Below are positions 38,082 through 45,694 of a stretch of DNA of 64,000 bases, piece after piece. This DNA is from Sphingomonas tagetis (GTDB taxonomy: Bacteria > Pseudomonadota > Alphaproteobacteria > Sphingomonadales > Sphingomonadaceae), in NCBI RefSeq assembly GCF_024211275.1, contig NZ_JAMLDX010000013.1, positions 1 to 64,000 on the forward strand, written 5' to 3'. The stretch's first letter is position 1. Each line of letters begins with the position of its first letter. The notes under the pieces are model-generated. The model did not search any database. It was not told the DNA's origin and saw only the letters and a program-made list of their open reading frames with translations. A program made the position numbers and the translations under genes.

Positions 38082-39050
38082 GTGACGATTTTGCGACAGC
38101 CGACCCGGGCCGGGGTGCGCGACGCAGCGGCCAAAGTCGCGGCGATTCTGCCGCCGACGCCGCTGTTCGTGGCGGAAATCCGCGGCGTGCCGGTGATGAT
38201 CAAGGCGGAGAGCCTCCAGCCGATCGGCGCGTTCAAGATTCGCGGCGCCTGGCACCGCCTCACTGCGATCGCGCCCGAACTGCGCGACAAGGGCGTGGTG
38301 GCCTTCTCCTCTGGCAATCATGCGCAGGGCGTCGCCTGGGCCGCCAGGCGGCTCGGCATGCCCGCGGTGATCGTGATGCCGTCCGACGCCCCGGCGGCGA
38401 AGCGCGAGGCGACGATGGCGCTGGGCGCGGAGGTCGTCGCCTATGACCGGATGCGCGAGGACCGCATCAAGATCGCCGGGCACCTCGCCCATGCCCGCGG
38501 CGCGACCCTCGTGCCGCCGTTCGACGATCCGTGGATCATCGAGGGGCAGGGCAGCCTTGGGATTGAGGTGCTGACGCAATGCGCCGAAATGCGGCTGCCC
38601 GATCCGGCGCAAGTGATCGTGCCGTGCGGCGGCGGCGGGCTGGCGGCGGGGGTGACGCTGGCGCTGCCCGATGCGCAGACGACGATCGTCGAGCCCGAGG
38701 GCTGGGACGATATGTGCCGCAGCCTGGCGGCCGGCTGGATCGAATCGGTCGGCGATTCGCCGCCGCCGACCGCCTGCGACGCGCTGCAGACCTTCCAGCC
38801 CGCGCAGCTCACCTTCGACGTGCTCTCGCGCCGCGGCGTCACCGGGGTGACGGTCAGCGAGGCGGAGGTGCGCGCGGCGCAGCGCTGGGCGGCACGCAAG
38901 CTGCGGCTGGTGGTCGAGCCGGGCGGATCGGTTGCGCTCGCCGCGCTGCTGGCGGGCAAGGTGCAGCCGGCGCCGGACATGCTGATCGTGCTGTCGGGCG
39001 GGAATGCCGACGCGGAGGCTTACGCGAAGGTGCTGAGCAGCAACGATTGA
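38082..39050 (+). CDS. threonine/serine dehydratase
   Basis: A 322-aa fold-type II PLP enzyme. PLP-Lys52 is in IGAFKIRGAW; SSGNHAQG holds the phosphate loop partner and CGGGGLAAG binds the PLP phosphate. It lacks the C-terminal ACT-like regulatory domain of biosynthetic IlvA, so it fits a catabolic dehydratase or serine racemase-like enzyme. It starts with GTG at 38082 (GGGGTGA upstream). It converges on fpr with 3 bp between stops. Confidence 0.88.
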   Translation: MTILRQPTRAGVRDAAAKVAAILPPTPLFVAEIRGVPVMIKAESLQPIGAFKIRGAWHRLTAIAPELRDKGVVAFSSGNHAQGVAWAARRLGMPAVIVMPSDAPAAKREATMALGAEVVAYDRMREDRIKIAGHLAHARGATLVPPFDDPWIIEGQGSLGIEVLTQCAEMRLPDPAQVIVPCGGGGLAAGVTLALPDAQTTIVEPEGWDDMCRSLAAGWIESVGDSPPPTACDALQTFQPAQLTFDVLSRRGVTGVTVSEAEVRAAQRWAARKLRLVVEPGGSVALAALLAGKVQPAPDMLIVLSGGNADAEAYAKVLSSND

Positions 39051-39053
39051 GCC

Positions 39054-39863
39054 TCAGCCGACGAACGCGCGCTCGATCACATATTGTCCCGGCTTGGCGT
39101 TCGACCCTTCCTCGAACCCCAGGCCCTCGAGCATCGCCGAGAGATCCTTGATCATCTCCATGCTGCCGCACATCATCACTCGGTCGGTCTCGGGATCGAG
39201 CCGCTTTTCGCCCAGCATTTGCGGGCCGAACAGCTTGCCGCTCTCGATCAGCGCGCCGATTCGCTCGCTGGTCGGAAACGGCTCGCGCGTCACCGTCGGC
39301 ATATAGTTGAACTGCAACAGCGCCTGATCCTGCACCAGCGGGTCGCCGGCGAGCTGCGATTCGAGTTCCTCGCGAAAGGCGAGGTCGCTCACGCGGCGCA
39401 CCGAATGGACCAGCAGGATCTGGTTGAACAGGTCGTACACATCGGGATCGCGCGCCAGGCTGAGGAACGGCGCGAGCCCCGTGCCGGTCGACAGGAAGAA
39501 CAGGCGCTTGCCCGGCAGCAGCGCGTCGGTGACGAGCGTGCCGGTCGGCTTGCGGCCGAGGAACATCTGGTCGCCGGGCTGGATCAGCTGGAGCTTCGAC
39601 GTCAGCGGGCCGTCGGGCACCTTGATCGACAGGAATTCCAGCTCCTCGGCCCAGGCGGGGCTGGCGATCGAATAGGCGCGCAGCAGCGGGCGGCCCTCAC
39701 CGGGCAGGCCCAGCATCACGAACTCGCCCGAGCGGAAGCGAAAGCTTTGCGGGCGGGTGATCGTGAAGCTGAACAGATGCTCGTTCCAGTGGCGAACGCT
39801 GGTGACGGTCTCTACCGTCAGCGCTGCCGAAGGGGCGAGGGGAATGGCATTACGGTCGCTCAC
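39054..39863 (-). CDS. fpr: ferredoxin/flavodoxin-NADP reductase
   Basis: A 269-aa FAD enzyme exchanging electrons between NADPH and ferredoxin. RAYSIASP binds FAD, STGTGLAPFLSL and the CGSMEMIKDL segment bind NADP. It is the bacterial subclass I type. The GTG at 39863 (VSDRNAIPLAPS) gives near-normal length; further upstream in-frame starts would add unlikely sequence. It may serve the adrenodoxin-type ferredoxin encoded at 44337. Confidence 0.9.
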   Translation of the reverse strand: MSDRNAIPLAPSAALTVETVTSVRHWNEHLFSFTITRPQSFRFRSGEFVMLGLPGEGRPLLRAYSIASPAWAEELEFLSIKVPDGPLTSKLQLIQPGDQMFLGRKPTGTLVTDALLPGKRLFFLSTGTGLAPFLSLARDPDVYDLFNQILLVHSVRRVSDLAFREELESQLAGDPLVQDQALLQFNYMPTVTREPFPTSERIGALIESGKLFGPQMLGEKRLDPETDRVMMCGSMEMIKDLSAMLEGLGFEEGSNAKPGQYVIERAFVG

Positions 39864-39918
39864 GAGCGCGAAATTCCTGATGGTTCGGGTTGTTGGCGCA
39901 CCCCATAGCAGAGGCTTT

Positions 39919-39935
39919 TTGCGAATCAATCGCAA
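39919..39935. promoter_or_regulatory. possible operator upstream of fpr
   Basis: TTGCGA (39919-39924) and TCGCAA (39930-39935) form a palindrome with a 5-bp centre, and a further GCAATCGC follows about 36 bp away. It lies between fpr and the divergent small membrane gene. No regulator can be named. Confidence 0.25.
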
Positions 39936-39983
39936 TTAAGCCTTTGCTCGACGCAATCGCAGCTTCGCGTTAGGGGCGAGGCG

Positions 39984-40160
39984 ATGGAGACGCAACTCAG
40001 TCCGACCGCCTCGACCGTGCTCGCATTGCTGGTCGCGGGTGTGTTCGCGCTGCTGTGGGGCGGGATTGTCATCCTGCGCCGGGGCGACCGGCTGAAGGGC
40101 GTGCTGATGCTGGTCTGCGCCGTCGTGCTGATCGGCAACGTGCTGATCTGGACGGTCTAG
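39984..40160 (+). CDS. 58-aa membrane protein
   Basis: A small protein with two hydrophobic helices (VLALLVAGVFALLWGGIVIL and VLMLVCAVVLIGNVLIW) joined by RRGDRLKG. GGGGCGAGG precedes the ATG. It ends in a TAG inside the CTAG that is the left end of the inverted-repeat element. Family unknown. Confidence 0.6.
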   Translation: METQLSPTASTVLALLVAGVFALLWGGIVILRRGDRLKGVLMLVCAVVLIGNVLIWTV

Positions 40161-40322
40161 GGTCTGAACTCGATTAGAACGAGGATCGTGATCGCCCGTG
40201 GAAGGCCGCCGAGCAGCGTCGCGCGTCAGTCACGATGGATCCCCATCGCGTCCTCCTTGCTCCTAGCCTGGCGCCAAATTCGGCTCCGACACGACCTCGT
40301 TCTAATTGAGTTCAGACCCTAG
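40157..40322. mobile_element. MITE-like inverted-repeat element
   Basis: A 28-bp left arm (40157-40184) matches the reverse complement of the right arm (40295-40322) with one mismatch. Both start CTAGGGTCTGAACTC. The pairing extends about 5 bp inward with one bulged A. Inside is a further 7-bp inverted pair, ATCGTGA (40185-40191) with TCACGAT (40230-40236). No gene is present. CTAG at both ends fits a 4-bp target duplication of the YTAR type used by many IS5-family elements; that link is inference. The element lies exactly between the stop codons of two convergent genes. It may also act as a bidirectional terminator. Confidence 0.6.
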
Positions 40323-40786
40323 TCCCGGTCGGGGTGCTGGTTGCTGCTCGCCGCGATCGCCGCGGCCCATGCTTCATCCTGCGCCTCGGTCGCGCCGATA
40401 TCCTTTAGCGCGGGCAAATCGCCGAACCACGGCATCCGCGCCTCGCTGCCCATTTGCGTCCTGGGCGGGAAGGCCGCGGGATCGTCCAGCGAGCCGATCG
40501 TCAGGTTCGTTCGGCTGCCCTTGAGGTTGCGATAGTAGAGCGGCGTTCCGCACGCCGCGCAGAAACCGCGGTCGACATGCTCGGAGCTGCGGAATGCGGC
40601 GGGCTCGCCGCGCGTCCATTCGAGCGCCTCGTTCGGCGCGGCGACCAGTGCTGCGAACAGATTGCCCACCGCCTTCTGGCACATCCGGCAATGGCAGAGA
40701 TGGGCGTTGTCGAGCATCTGAGTCGCGCGATAGCGCACCGCGCCGCACTGGCAGCCGCCGGTCACCGTGACGTCGATGCGCTCCAT
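40319..40786 (-). CDS. GFA-family zinc-binding protein (second copy)
   Basis: A 155-aa GFA/CENP-V-family protein with GGCQCGAVRY, CHCRMCQKA and FCAACGTPLYYR. It is distinct from the one at 12519-12968. The start at 40786 is 4 bases after the stop of the lipocalin gene, so they form an operon. Its TAG stop lies in the CTAG at the right end of the inverted-repeat element. Confidence 0.85.
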   Translation of the reverse strand: MERIDVTVTGGCQCGAVRYRATQMLDNAHLCHCRMCQKAVGNLFAALVAAPNEALEWTRGEPAAFRSSEHVDRGFCAACGTPLYYRNLKGSRTNLTIGSLDDPAAFPPRTQMGSEARMPWFGDLPALKDIGATEAQDEAWAAAIAASSNQHPDRD

Positions 40787-40790
40787 CGGC

Positions 40791-41351
40791 TCAATCCTGC
40801 CGCGTGATGCGCAGCGCCCAGCGGTCGTACCCCAGCGCCTCGACATGATCGAGCAGCGCCTGCAGCGTCGCCGGCGCCGGGCGCGGCTCGCGGCTCAGCA
40901 CCCACAGATAGCGTCCGCTGGGTTCGCCCACGATCGACCAGTCGTAATTGTCGCCGTGATCCAGCACCCAATAGTCGCCGGTGTAGAGCGGGCCGAAGAA
41001 CGAGACCTTGAGCTTGGCACCGGTCTCCTCGTCGGCGACGATCGCATGCCCTTCGGCCGCAACGCGCTCGTTCTCGCCTGCGCGAATCCCGCTGTTGACG
41101 ATCGCGACCTTGCCGCCGTCCTCCAGCGTATATTCCGCCGTGACCGCGTCGAGCCCCTTCTGGAATTTGTTCTCGTGCCGTGCCAGCTCGAACCAGGTGC
41201 CGGCATAGCGCGCGAGATCGACCGGCTTGGCCGGCTGCGGTACCGTTGGGTTGATCACCGGCGGCCGCGTCGCGCGGGAATAGAGGAACAGGCCGCCAAT
41301 GGCAGCGGCGGCGACGCCGGTGGCGATCTTGATCGCGGTCGATTGCTTCAT
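40791..41351 (-). CDS. lipocalin (Blc-like), membrane-anchored
   Basis: A 186-aa lipocalin with the first signature AGTWFELARHENKFQKGL and the later YWVLDHGDNYDWSIVGEP and RYLWVLSREP. The N-terminus has one hydrophobic segment and no lipobox Cys, unlike E. coli Blc, so it is likely anchored by a helix or exported by cleavage. Bacterial lipocalins bind lysophospholipid or other lipids in the envelope. Confidence 0.88.
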   Translation of the reverse strand: MKQSTAIKIATGVAAAAIGGLFLYSRATRPPVINPTVPQPAKPVDLARYAGTWFELARHENKFQKGLDAVTAEYTLEDGGKVAIVNSGIRAGENERVAAEGHAIVADEETGAKLKVSFFGPLYTGDYWVLDHGDNYDWSIVGEPSGRYLWVLSREPRPAPATLQALLDHVEALGYDRWALRITRQD

Positions 41352-41406
41352 CCCGCCATCATGCGACGGCGTGCGGCGGGATGACAAGCACCCGCCGCAT
41401 CACCGG

Positions 41407-42063
41407 TCACCGGATCGGCGAGTTCGGGTCGAGCCGCATGTCGAGATATTTGTCCACGCTGCCCATCAGCTCGTCCATCTCATGCTCGAAGAAATGGTTC
41501 GCGCCCGGAATCGTGTCGTGATGAATCGTGATGTGCTTCTGCGTGCGCAGCTTGTCGACCAGCTTCTGCACGGCGCCCGGCGTGACCACCTCGTCATTCT
41601 CGCCCTGGATGATGATGCCCGAGGATGGGCAAGGGGCGAGGAAGGTGAAGTCGAACATGTTGGCCGGCGGCGCGATCGAGATGAAGCCGCGAATCTCCGG
41701 CCGCCGCATCAGCAGCTGCATGCCGATCCACGCGCCGAAGCCGAAGCCGCCGACCCAGGTGGTCGATGCCTCGGGGTGGAAGCTCTGCACCCAGTCGAGC
41801 GCCGAGGCCGCGTCGGACAGTTCGCCGATGCCGTTGTCGAACACGCCCTGGCTCTTGCCGACACCGCGGAAATTGAACCGCAGCGTCGCGAAGCCGCGGC
41901 GCTGGAAGGTCTTGTAGAGCTCCTGCACGATGCGGTTGTTCATCGTGCCGCCGGCATTGGGATGCGGATGCAGGATCATCGCGACCGGCGCACGCGGGCG
42001 GGGAGCGGGGGCGAAACGCCCTTCGAGACGGCCTTCGGGACCGGGGATGATGACTTCGGGCAA
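41407..42063 (-). CDS. alpha/beta hydrolase lacking the Ser nucleophile
   Basis: A 218-aa alpha/beta-hydrolase-fold protein of the COG2945 type (HPHPNAGGTMNNRIV, RFNFRGVGKSQG, GANHFFEHE). The nucleophile elbow G-x-S-x-G reads G106-F-G108-F-G110, so Ser is replaced by Gly. The Asp and His regions seem kept. The start is a TTG at 42063 with AGGTGG upstream. It may be a non-catalytic binding protein or use another nucleophile. It is divergent from the desulfurase operon. Confidence 0.8.
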   Translation of the reverse strand: MPEVIIPGPEGRLEGRFAPAPRPRAPVAMILHPHPNAGGTMNNRIVQELYKTFQRRGFATLRFNFRGVGKSQGVFDNGIGELSDAASALDWVQSFHPEASTTWVGGFGFGAWIGMQLLMRRPEIRGFISIAPPANMFDFTFLAPCPSSGIIIQGENDEVVTPGAVQKLVDKLRTQKHITIHHDTIPGANHFFEHEMDELMGSVDKYLDMRLDPNSPIR

Positions 42064-42157
42064 TTCCCACCTGCTATGAAAGGGCGCGTTCGGTAGCGCG
42101 AAAAACGATGACGGCTATATAGTCGGCACGTCCGCACAAGCAATTGGAACGAATCTC

Positions 42158-43249
42158 CTGGCTCCCGACCGCATCTATCTCGACCACGCCGCGACCACCC
42201 CGATGCTGCCGCAGGCGGTGCTCGCGGTGAAGGATGCGATGCTGCGCTGGGCCAACCCGTCCTCTCCGCACAGCGAGGGCCGCGCGGCACGCGCGGCGCT
42301 GGAGGATGCGCGGCACCGTATCGCCGCCGCCTATGGCTGGCCGCACGAGCTGATCCTGACCAGCGGGGCGAGCGAATCGCTGTACATCGCGCTGCGGCGG
42401 TCGATGGCGAAGCATCGGCTGATCACCGCGGTCGAGCATGATTCGGTGCTGCGCCATTCGGAGGGCGCGGGCGTGCTGGCGGTGCGCCCGACCGGTCAGG
42501 TCGATCTCGACGCGCTGCGTGCCGCGATGCAGCCCGGCACGTTGGTCTGCGTGCAATGGGCCAATAGCGAGACCGGCGTGAAGCAGCCGATCGAGTCGAT
42601 CGCCCGCATCGTGCGAGAGTTTGGAGGCCTGCTGCTGGTCGATGCCGCGCAGATGCCCGCGCGCGCCGACGACGCGCCATTGCTCTATGCCGATTTCATC
42701 GCGGTCTCGGCGCACAAGCGCGGCGGGCCGCCGGGGATCGGCGCGTTGATGATCCGAGACTTTGCGACGCTGCTGCCGGTGGGCGGGCAGGAAAAGGGCT
42801 ATCGTGCGGGCACCGAGAATTTGCCGGGCGCGCTCGGCTATGCCGCCGCGCTCGAAGTGCCCGAGCCGCTCGAACCGCTGCGCGATTTGCGCCGCAAGCT
42901 CGATTTCGCGGTCGAACAGGCGGGCGGCACGATCGTCGGCTATGGCGTCGAGAACACGCCGGCGATTCGTGCCTATCGTATGCCCGGTCTGTCGGCAGCG
43001 GCGCAGCTGATCCGCTTCGACCTCGCCGGCTATGCCGTGTCGGCGGGCAGCGCCTGTTCGTCGGGCAGCATGCGGCCGAGCCATGTGCTGACCGCGATGG
43101 GCTGGCAGGAGTCCGAACTGCGCGAAGTGATCCGCGTCAGCTTCGGCCGCAAGACCAGCAAGGAAGAGACGCACGCCTTTGCCAAACTGTGGCAGAATAT
43201 GGCGCAATCGGCGCGGCACGGCGGATTGCAGGCGTTCGAACGGACATGA
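42158..43249 (+). CDS. cysteine desulfurase (class V aminotransferase), first copy
   Basis: A PLP enzyme that takes sulfur from cysteine. The N-terminus RIYLDHAATTP is the family's conserved opening and precedes the first ATG (42203), so the start must be upstream. No ATG, GTG or TTG is in frame back to a stop at 42077. A CTG at 42158 with GGAACGA (42146-42152) upstream is the best candidate, giving 363 aa. PLP-Lys is in AVSAHKRGG, and the catalytic Cys is in SAGSACSSGSMRPSHVL. It overlaps the next gene as ATGA. Confidence 0.85.
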   Translation: MAPDRIYLDHAATTPMLPQAVLAVKDAMLRWANPSSPHSEGRAARAALEDARHRIAAAYGWPHELILTSGASESLYIALRRSMAKHRLITAVEHDSVLRHSEGAGVLAVRPTGQVDLDALRAAMQPGTLVCVQWANSETGVKQPIESIARIVREFGGLLLVDAAQMPARADDAPLLYADFIAVSAHKRGGPPGIGALMIRDFATLLPVGGQEKGYRAGTENLPGALGYAAALEVPEPLEPLRDLRRKLDFAVEQAGGTIVGYGVENTPAIRAYRMPGLSAAAQLIRFDLAGYAVSAGSACSSGSMRPSHVLTAMGWQESELREVIRVSFGRKTSKEETHAFAKLWQNMAQSARHGGLQAFERT

Positions 43250-44340
43250 TCTACCTCGATTATCAGGCGACCACGCCGCTCGCCCCGCAGGCGCTCGACG
43301 CGATGCTGCCCTGGCTGCGCGACGATTTCGCGAACCCGCATTCGGCGCACGCCGCCGGGCGCAAGGCCAAGGCCGCGGTTGAGGTCGCACGTGAGGCGGT
43401 GGCCGAGCTGATGCCCGATGGCGGCACGGTCAGTTTCACCAGTGGCGCGACCGAGGCGCTCAACTGGGCGATCAAGGGCAGCACCGGCCCGATCGTCACG
43501 CTGGCGACCGAGCACGCCGCGGTGCTCGACACCGCCGCCGCCGAGGCGCGCCGCGGGCGCGCGGTGACGATGCTGCCGGTCGGCAGCGACGGCCTCGCCG
43601 ATCTCGCCGCCGCGCGCGAGGCGATCAAGCCCGGCACCGGCCTCGTCGCCGTCATGCTGGTCAATAACGAGATCGGCGCGATTCAGCCGGTCGAGCAACT
43701 CGCCACGCTCGCAAAACAGGCCGGCGCGCTGTTCCTCACCGACGCGGTGCAGGGCTTCGGCCGCGAGATCGTCCCCGACACCGCCGATCTGGTCGCGGTC
43801 TCCGCGCACAAGATCCACGGCCCCAAGGGCATCGGCGCATTGTGGGTGCGCGACGGCGTGACGCTCGAGCCCCTCCTCCACGGCGGCGGACAGGAGCCGC
43901 TCGGCCGTTCAGGCACGCTCTCGCCCGCTTTGTGCGCCGGGTTCGGCGCGGCCGCGGCGCTCGCCAAGCAGCGGTTCGGCGCCGACCGCGCGCATGTCTC
44001 GCAACTGTTCCGCGCCGCCTTCCAGATGCTCGCCGGCGCCGGCTGGGCGCTCAACGGATCGAAGGACGAACGCTATCCCGGCAACCTCAACCTGCGCTAT
44101 CCCGGCCTCGACGTGGCGCGGCTGATGTCCGACCTGCGCGGCATCGCCTTTTCGGCCGGTTCGGCCTGCGCCAGCGGCTCCGGCCGGCCAAGCCACGTCC
44201 TCAAGGCGATCGGACTCAGCGACGCCGAAGCACGGTCGAGCATCCGCCTCGGCTTCGGGCGCTACACCACGGAGGAAGATTTGCTCACCGCCTGCCTCGC
44301 GATCGACCAGGCCGCGCGCGCGCAACAGGTGGCGGCATGA
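43246..44340 (+). CDS. cysteine desulfurase, second copy
   Basis: A 364-aa paralogue starting MIYLDYQATTPLAPQA. The PLP-Lys is in AVSAHKIHGPKGIG and the Cys loop is SAGSACASGSGRPSHVL. Both copies keep full catalytic sets. The start overlaps the first copy's stop, and the stop overlaps the ferredoxin start (ATGA at each). Tandem iscS-type genes beside an adrenodoxin-type ferredoxin recall ISC clusters, but no iscU, iscA or suf genes are in the window. Confidence 0.92.
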   Translation: MIYLDYQATTPLAPQALDAMLPWLRDDFANPHSAHAAGRKAKAAVEVAREAVAELMPDGGTVSFTSGATEALNWAIKGSTGPIVTLATEHAAVLDTAAAEARRGRAVTMLPVGSDGLADLAAAREAIKPGTGLVAVMLVNNEIGAIQPVEQLATLAKQAGALFLTDAVQGFGREIVPDTADLVAVSAHKIHGPKGIGALWVRDGVTLEPLLHGGGQEPLGRSGTLSPALCAGFGAAAALAKQRFGADRAHVSQLFRAAFQMLAGAGWALNGSKDERYPGNLNLRYPGLDVARLMSDLRGIAFSAGSACASGSGRPSHVLKAIGLSDAEARSSIRLGFGRYTTEEDLLTACLAIDQAARAQQVAA

Positions 44341-44672
44341 TCAAGGTGCGGTTTCTCACCGCCGACGGCGATCTCGCGGTCGAGGCCGAGGCAAAGCCCG
44401 GCGACCGGCTGCTCGAAGTGGGGCAGGCGAGGGGTATGCCGCTCGAGGGCACCTGCGAGGGCCAGATGGCGTGCTCGACCTGCCATGTCATCGTCGAACC
44501 CGGTGATTTCGCCCGCCTGCCGCGCGCCAGCGAAGAGGAGGAGGACATGCTCGACCTCGCCGTCGGTGCCGGGCGCACCAGCCGCCTCTCATGCCAGATC
44601 GTGCTCGACGACACGCTCGACGGCCTCACAGTCAGGCTGCCTTCAGAACATCGTGATATGCAGGGGCGATGA
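44337..44672 (+). CDS. [2Fe-2S] adrenodoxin-type ferredoxin
   Basis: A 111-aa ferredoxin. The cluster ligands are in CEGQMACSTC (C-x5-C-x2-C) and a fourth Cys in RLSCQIV. The acidic helix EEEEDMLDLA is where partner proteins dock. It is coupled to the desulfurase (ATGA overlap) and to the beta-lactamase downstream. A role in Fe-S cluster assembly, reduced by Fpr, is likely from context. Confidence 0.93.
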   Translation: MIKVRFLTADGDLAVEAEAKPGDRLLEVGQARGMPLEGTCEGQMACSTCHVIVEPGDFARLPRASEEEEDMLDLAVGAGRTSRLSCQIVLDDTLDGLTVRLPSEHRDMQGR

Positions 44673-45520
44673 TGAACCGACGCCACATCCTCGCCGCCGC
44701 CACCGCGTTCGCCGCAGTCCCCGCTTTCGCACAGAAGAAGGGGCCGCTCGCCCGCATCCGCGAGGAAACCGGGGGACGGCTCGGCCTCGCCGCGTTCGAT
44801 ACCGGCACCGGACGGCGCTATTTCGACGGGGCGGAAGCGCGCTTCGCGATGTGCTCGACCTTCAAACTGCCGCTCGCGGCGGCGGTGCTCGCACTGGCCG
44901 ACCGCGGCAAGCTCGACCTCAAGCGCGAAATCCGCTTCGGCGAGGCCGATCTGCTCGAATATGCGCCCGTCGTGCGGGCGAATCTGGCGAAAGGCGCGCT
45001 GCCGGTCGAGACCTTGCTCGAAGCCGCCGTGGTGATGAGCGACAACAGCGCCGCCAACCTCGTCTTCGGCCAGATCGCCGGCCCGCGCGGCCTGACCAAG
45101 TTCATCCGCGACGCGGGCGATGCCGTCACCCGCTCCGACCGCGACGAACCCGAACTCAACCGCGTGCGCGGCGACGATCAACGCGACACCACCACGCCAC
45201 AGGCGATGCTGTGGCTGATGAACCGCCTCCTGCTCGGCGACATCCTCTCTCCGGCGTCGCGCGCAAAACTGATCGGATGGATGGAGGCCTCGCCCACCGG
45301 CAAGGACCGGCTGCGCGCCCGCCTGCCCAAGGCCTGGCGCGTCGGCGACAAGACCGGCACCAGCGGCGACGGCTATGTCAACGACATCGCCATCGCTACC
45401 CCGCCGGGCCGCAAGCCGATCCTGATCAGCTGCTATTTCGACGCCCCCGGCCTCGATCCAGCCAGGGCGAACGCCGTGCACGCGCAGGTGGGGCAGCTCG
45501 TTGGCGCGCTTTTCGCCTGA
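44669..45520 (+). CDS. class A beta-lactamase
   Basis: A 283-aa serine beta-lactamase. All catalytic motifs are present: S63-T-F-K66, S124-D-N126, E160-P-E-L-N164 (omega loop) and K228-T-G230. The signal peptide MMNRRHILAAATAFAAVPAFA has a twin-Arg (RR-x-I-L) look, so Tat export is possible. The start overlaps the ferredoxin stop by 4 bases. There is no LysR or BlaR-type regulator nearby, which points to expression with the Fe-S genes. Base composition matches the neighbours, so it looks native rather than newly acquired. Confidence 0.93.
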   Translation: MMNRRHILAAATAFAAVPAFAQKKGPLARIREETGGRLGLAAFDTGTGRRYFDGAEARFAMCSTFKLPLAAAVLALADRGKLDLKREIRFGEADLLEYAPVVRANLAKGALPVETLLEAAVVMSDNSAANLVFGQIAGPRGLTKFIRDAGDAVTRSDRDEPELNRVRGDDQRDTTTPQAMLWLMNRLLLGDILSPASRAKLIGWMEASPTGKDRLRARLPKAWRVGDKTGTSGDGYVNDIAIATPPGRKPILISCYFDAPGLDPARANAVHAQVGQLVGALFA

Positions 45521-45522
45521 CA

Positions 45523-45551
45523 TTGCAATCGCGCCGCGCTTCCCCCATATG
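45523..45551 (+). promoter_or_regulatory. SRP RNA promoter
   Basis: TTGCAA (45523-45528), a 17-bp spacer and CATATG (45546-45551). The first G of the mature RNA at 45558 is 7 nt beyond the -10 box. The promoter begins 2 bp after the beta-lactamase stop. Confidence 0.6.
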
Positions 45552-45557
45552 CGCCGC

Positions 45558-45647
45558 GGGAGTCGGGCGGACGATGCCGTCGCCAACCCGGTCAGGTCCG
45601 GAAGGAAGCAGCCGTAACGATTTTCGTGTCGGGTCGTCCCGGCTCCC
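45558..45647 (+). ncRNA. ffs: 4.5S signal recognition particle RNA
   Basis: A small bacterial SRP RNA of about 90 nt. The Ffh-binding core GGTCAGGTCCGGAAGGAAGC and the following AGCC are exact (45591-45614). Ends GGGAG (45558-45562) and CTCCC (45643-45647) pair, giving the expected single long hairpin. It lies upstream of dnaX-ybaB, the conserved order in proteobacteria. Ends are estimated from pairing. Confidence 0.93.
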
Positions 45648-45694
45648 ACCTTCCCCACATGACGCGAGCCGCATGACCCGCTAGGGTTCCCGTA

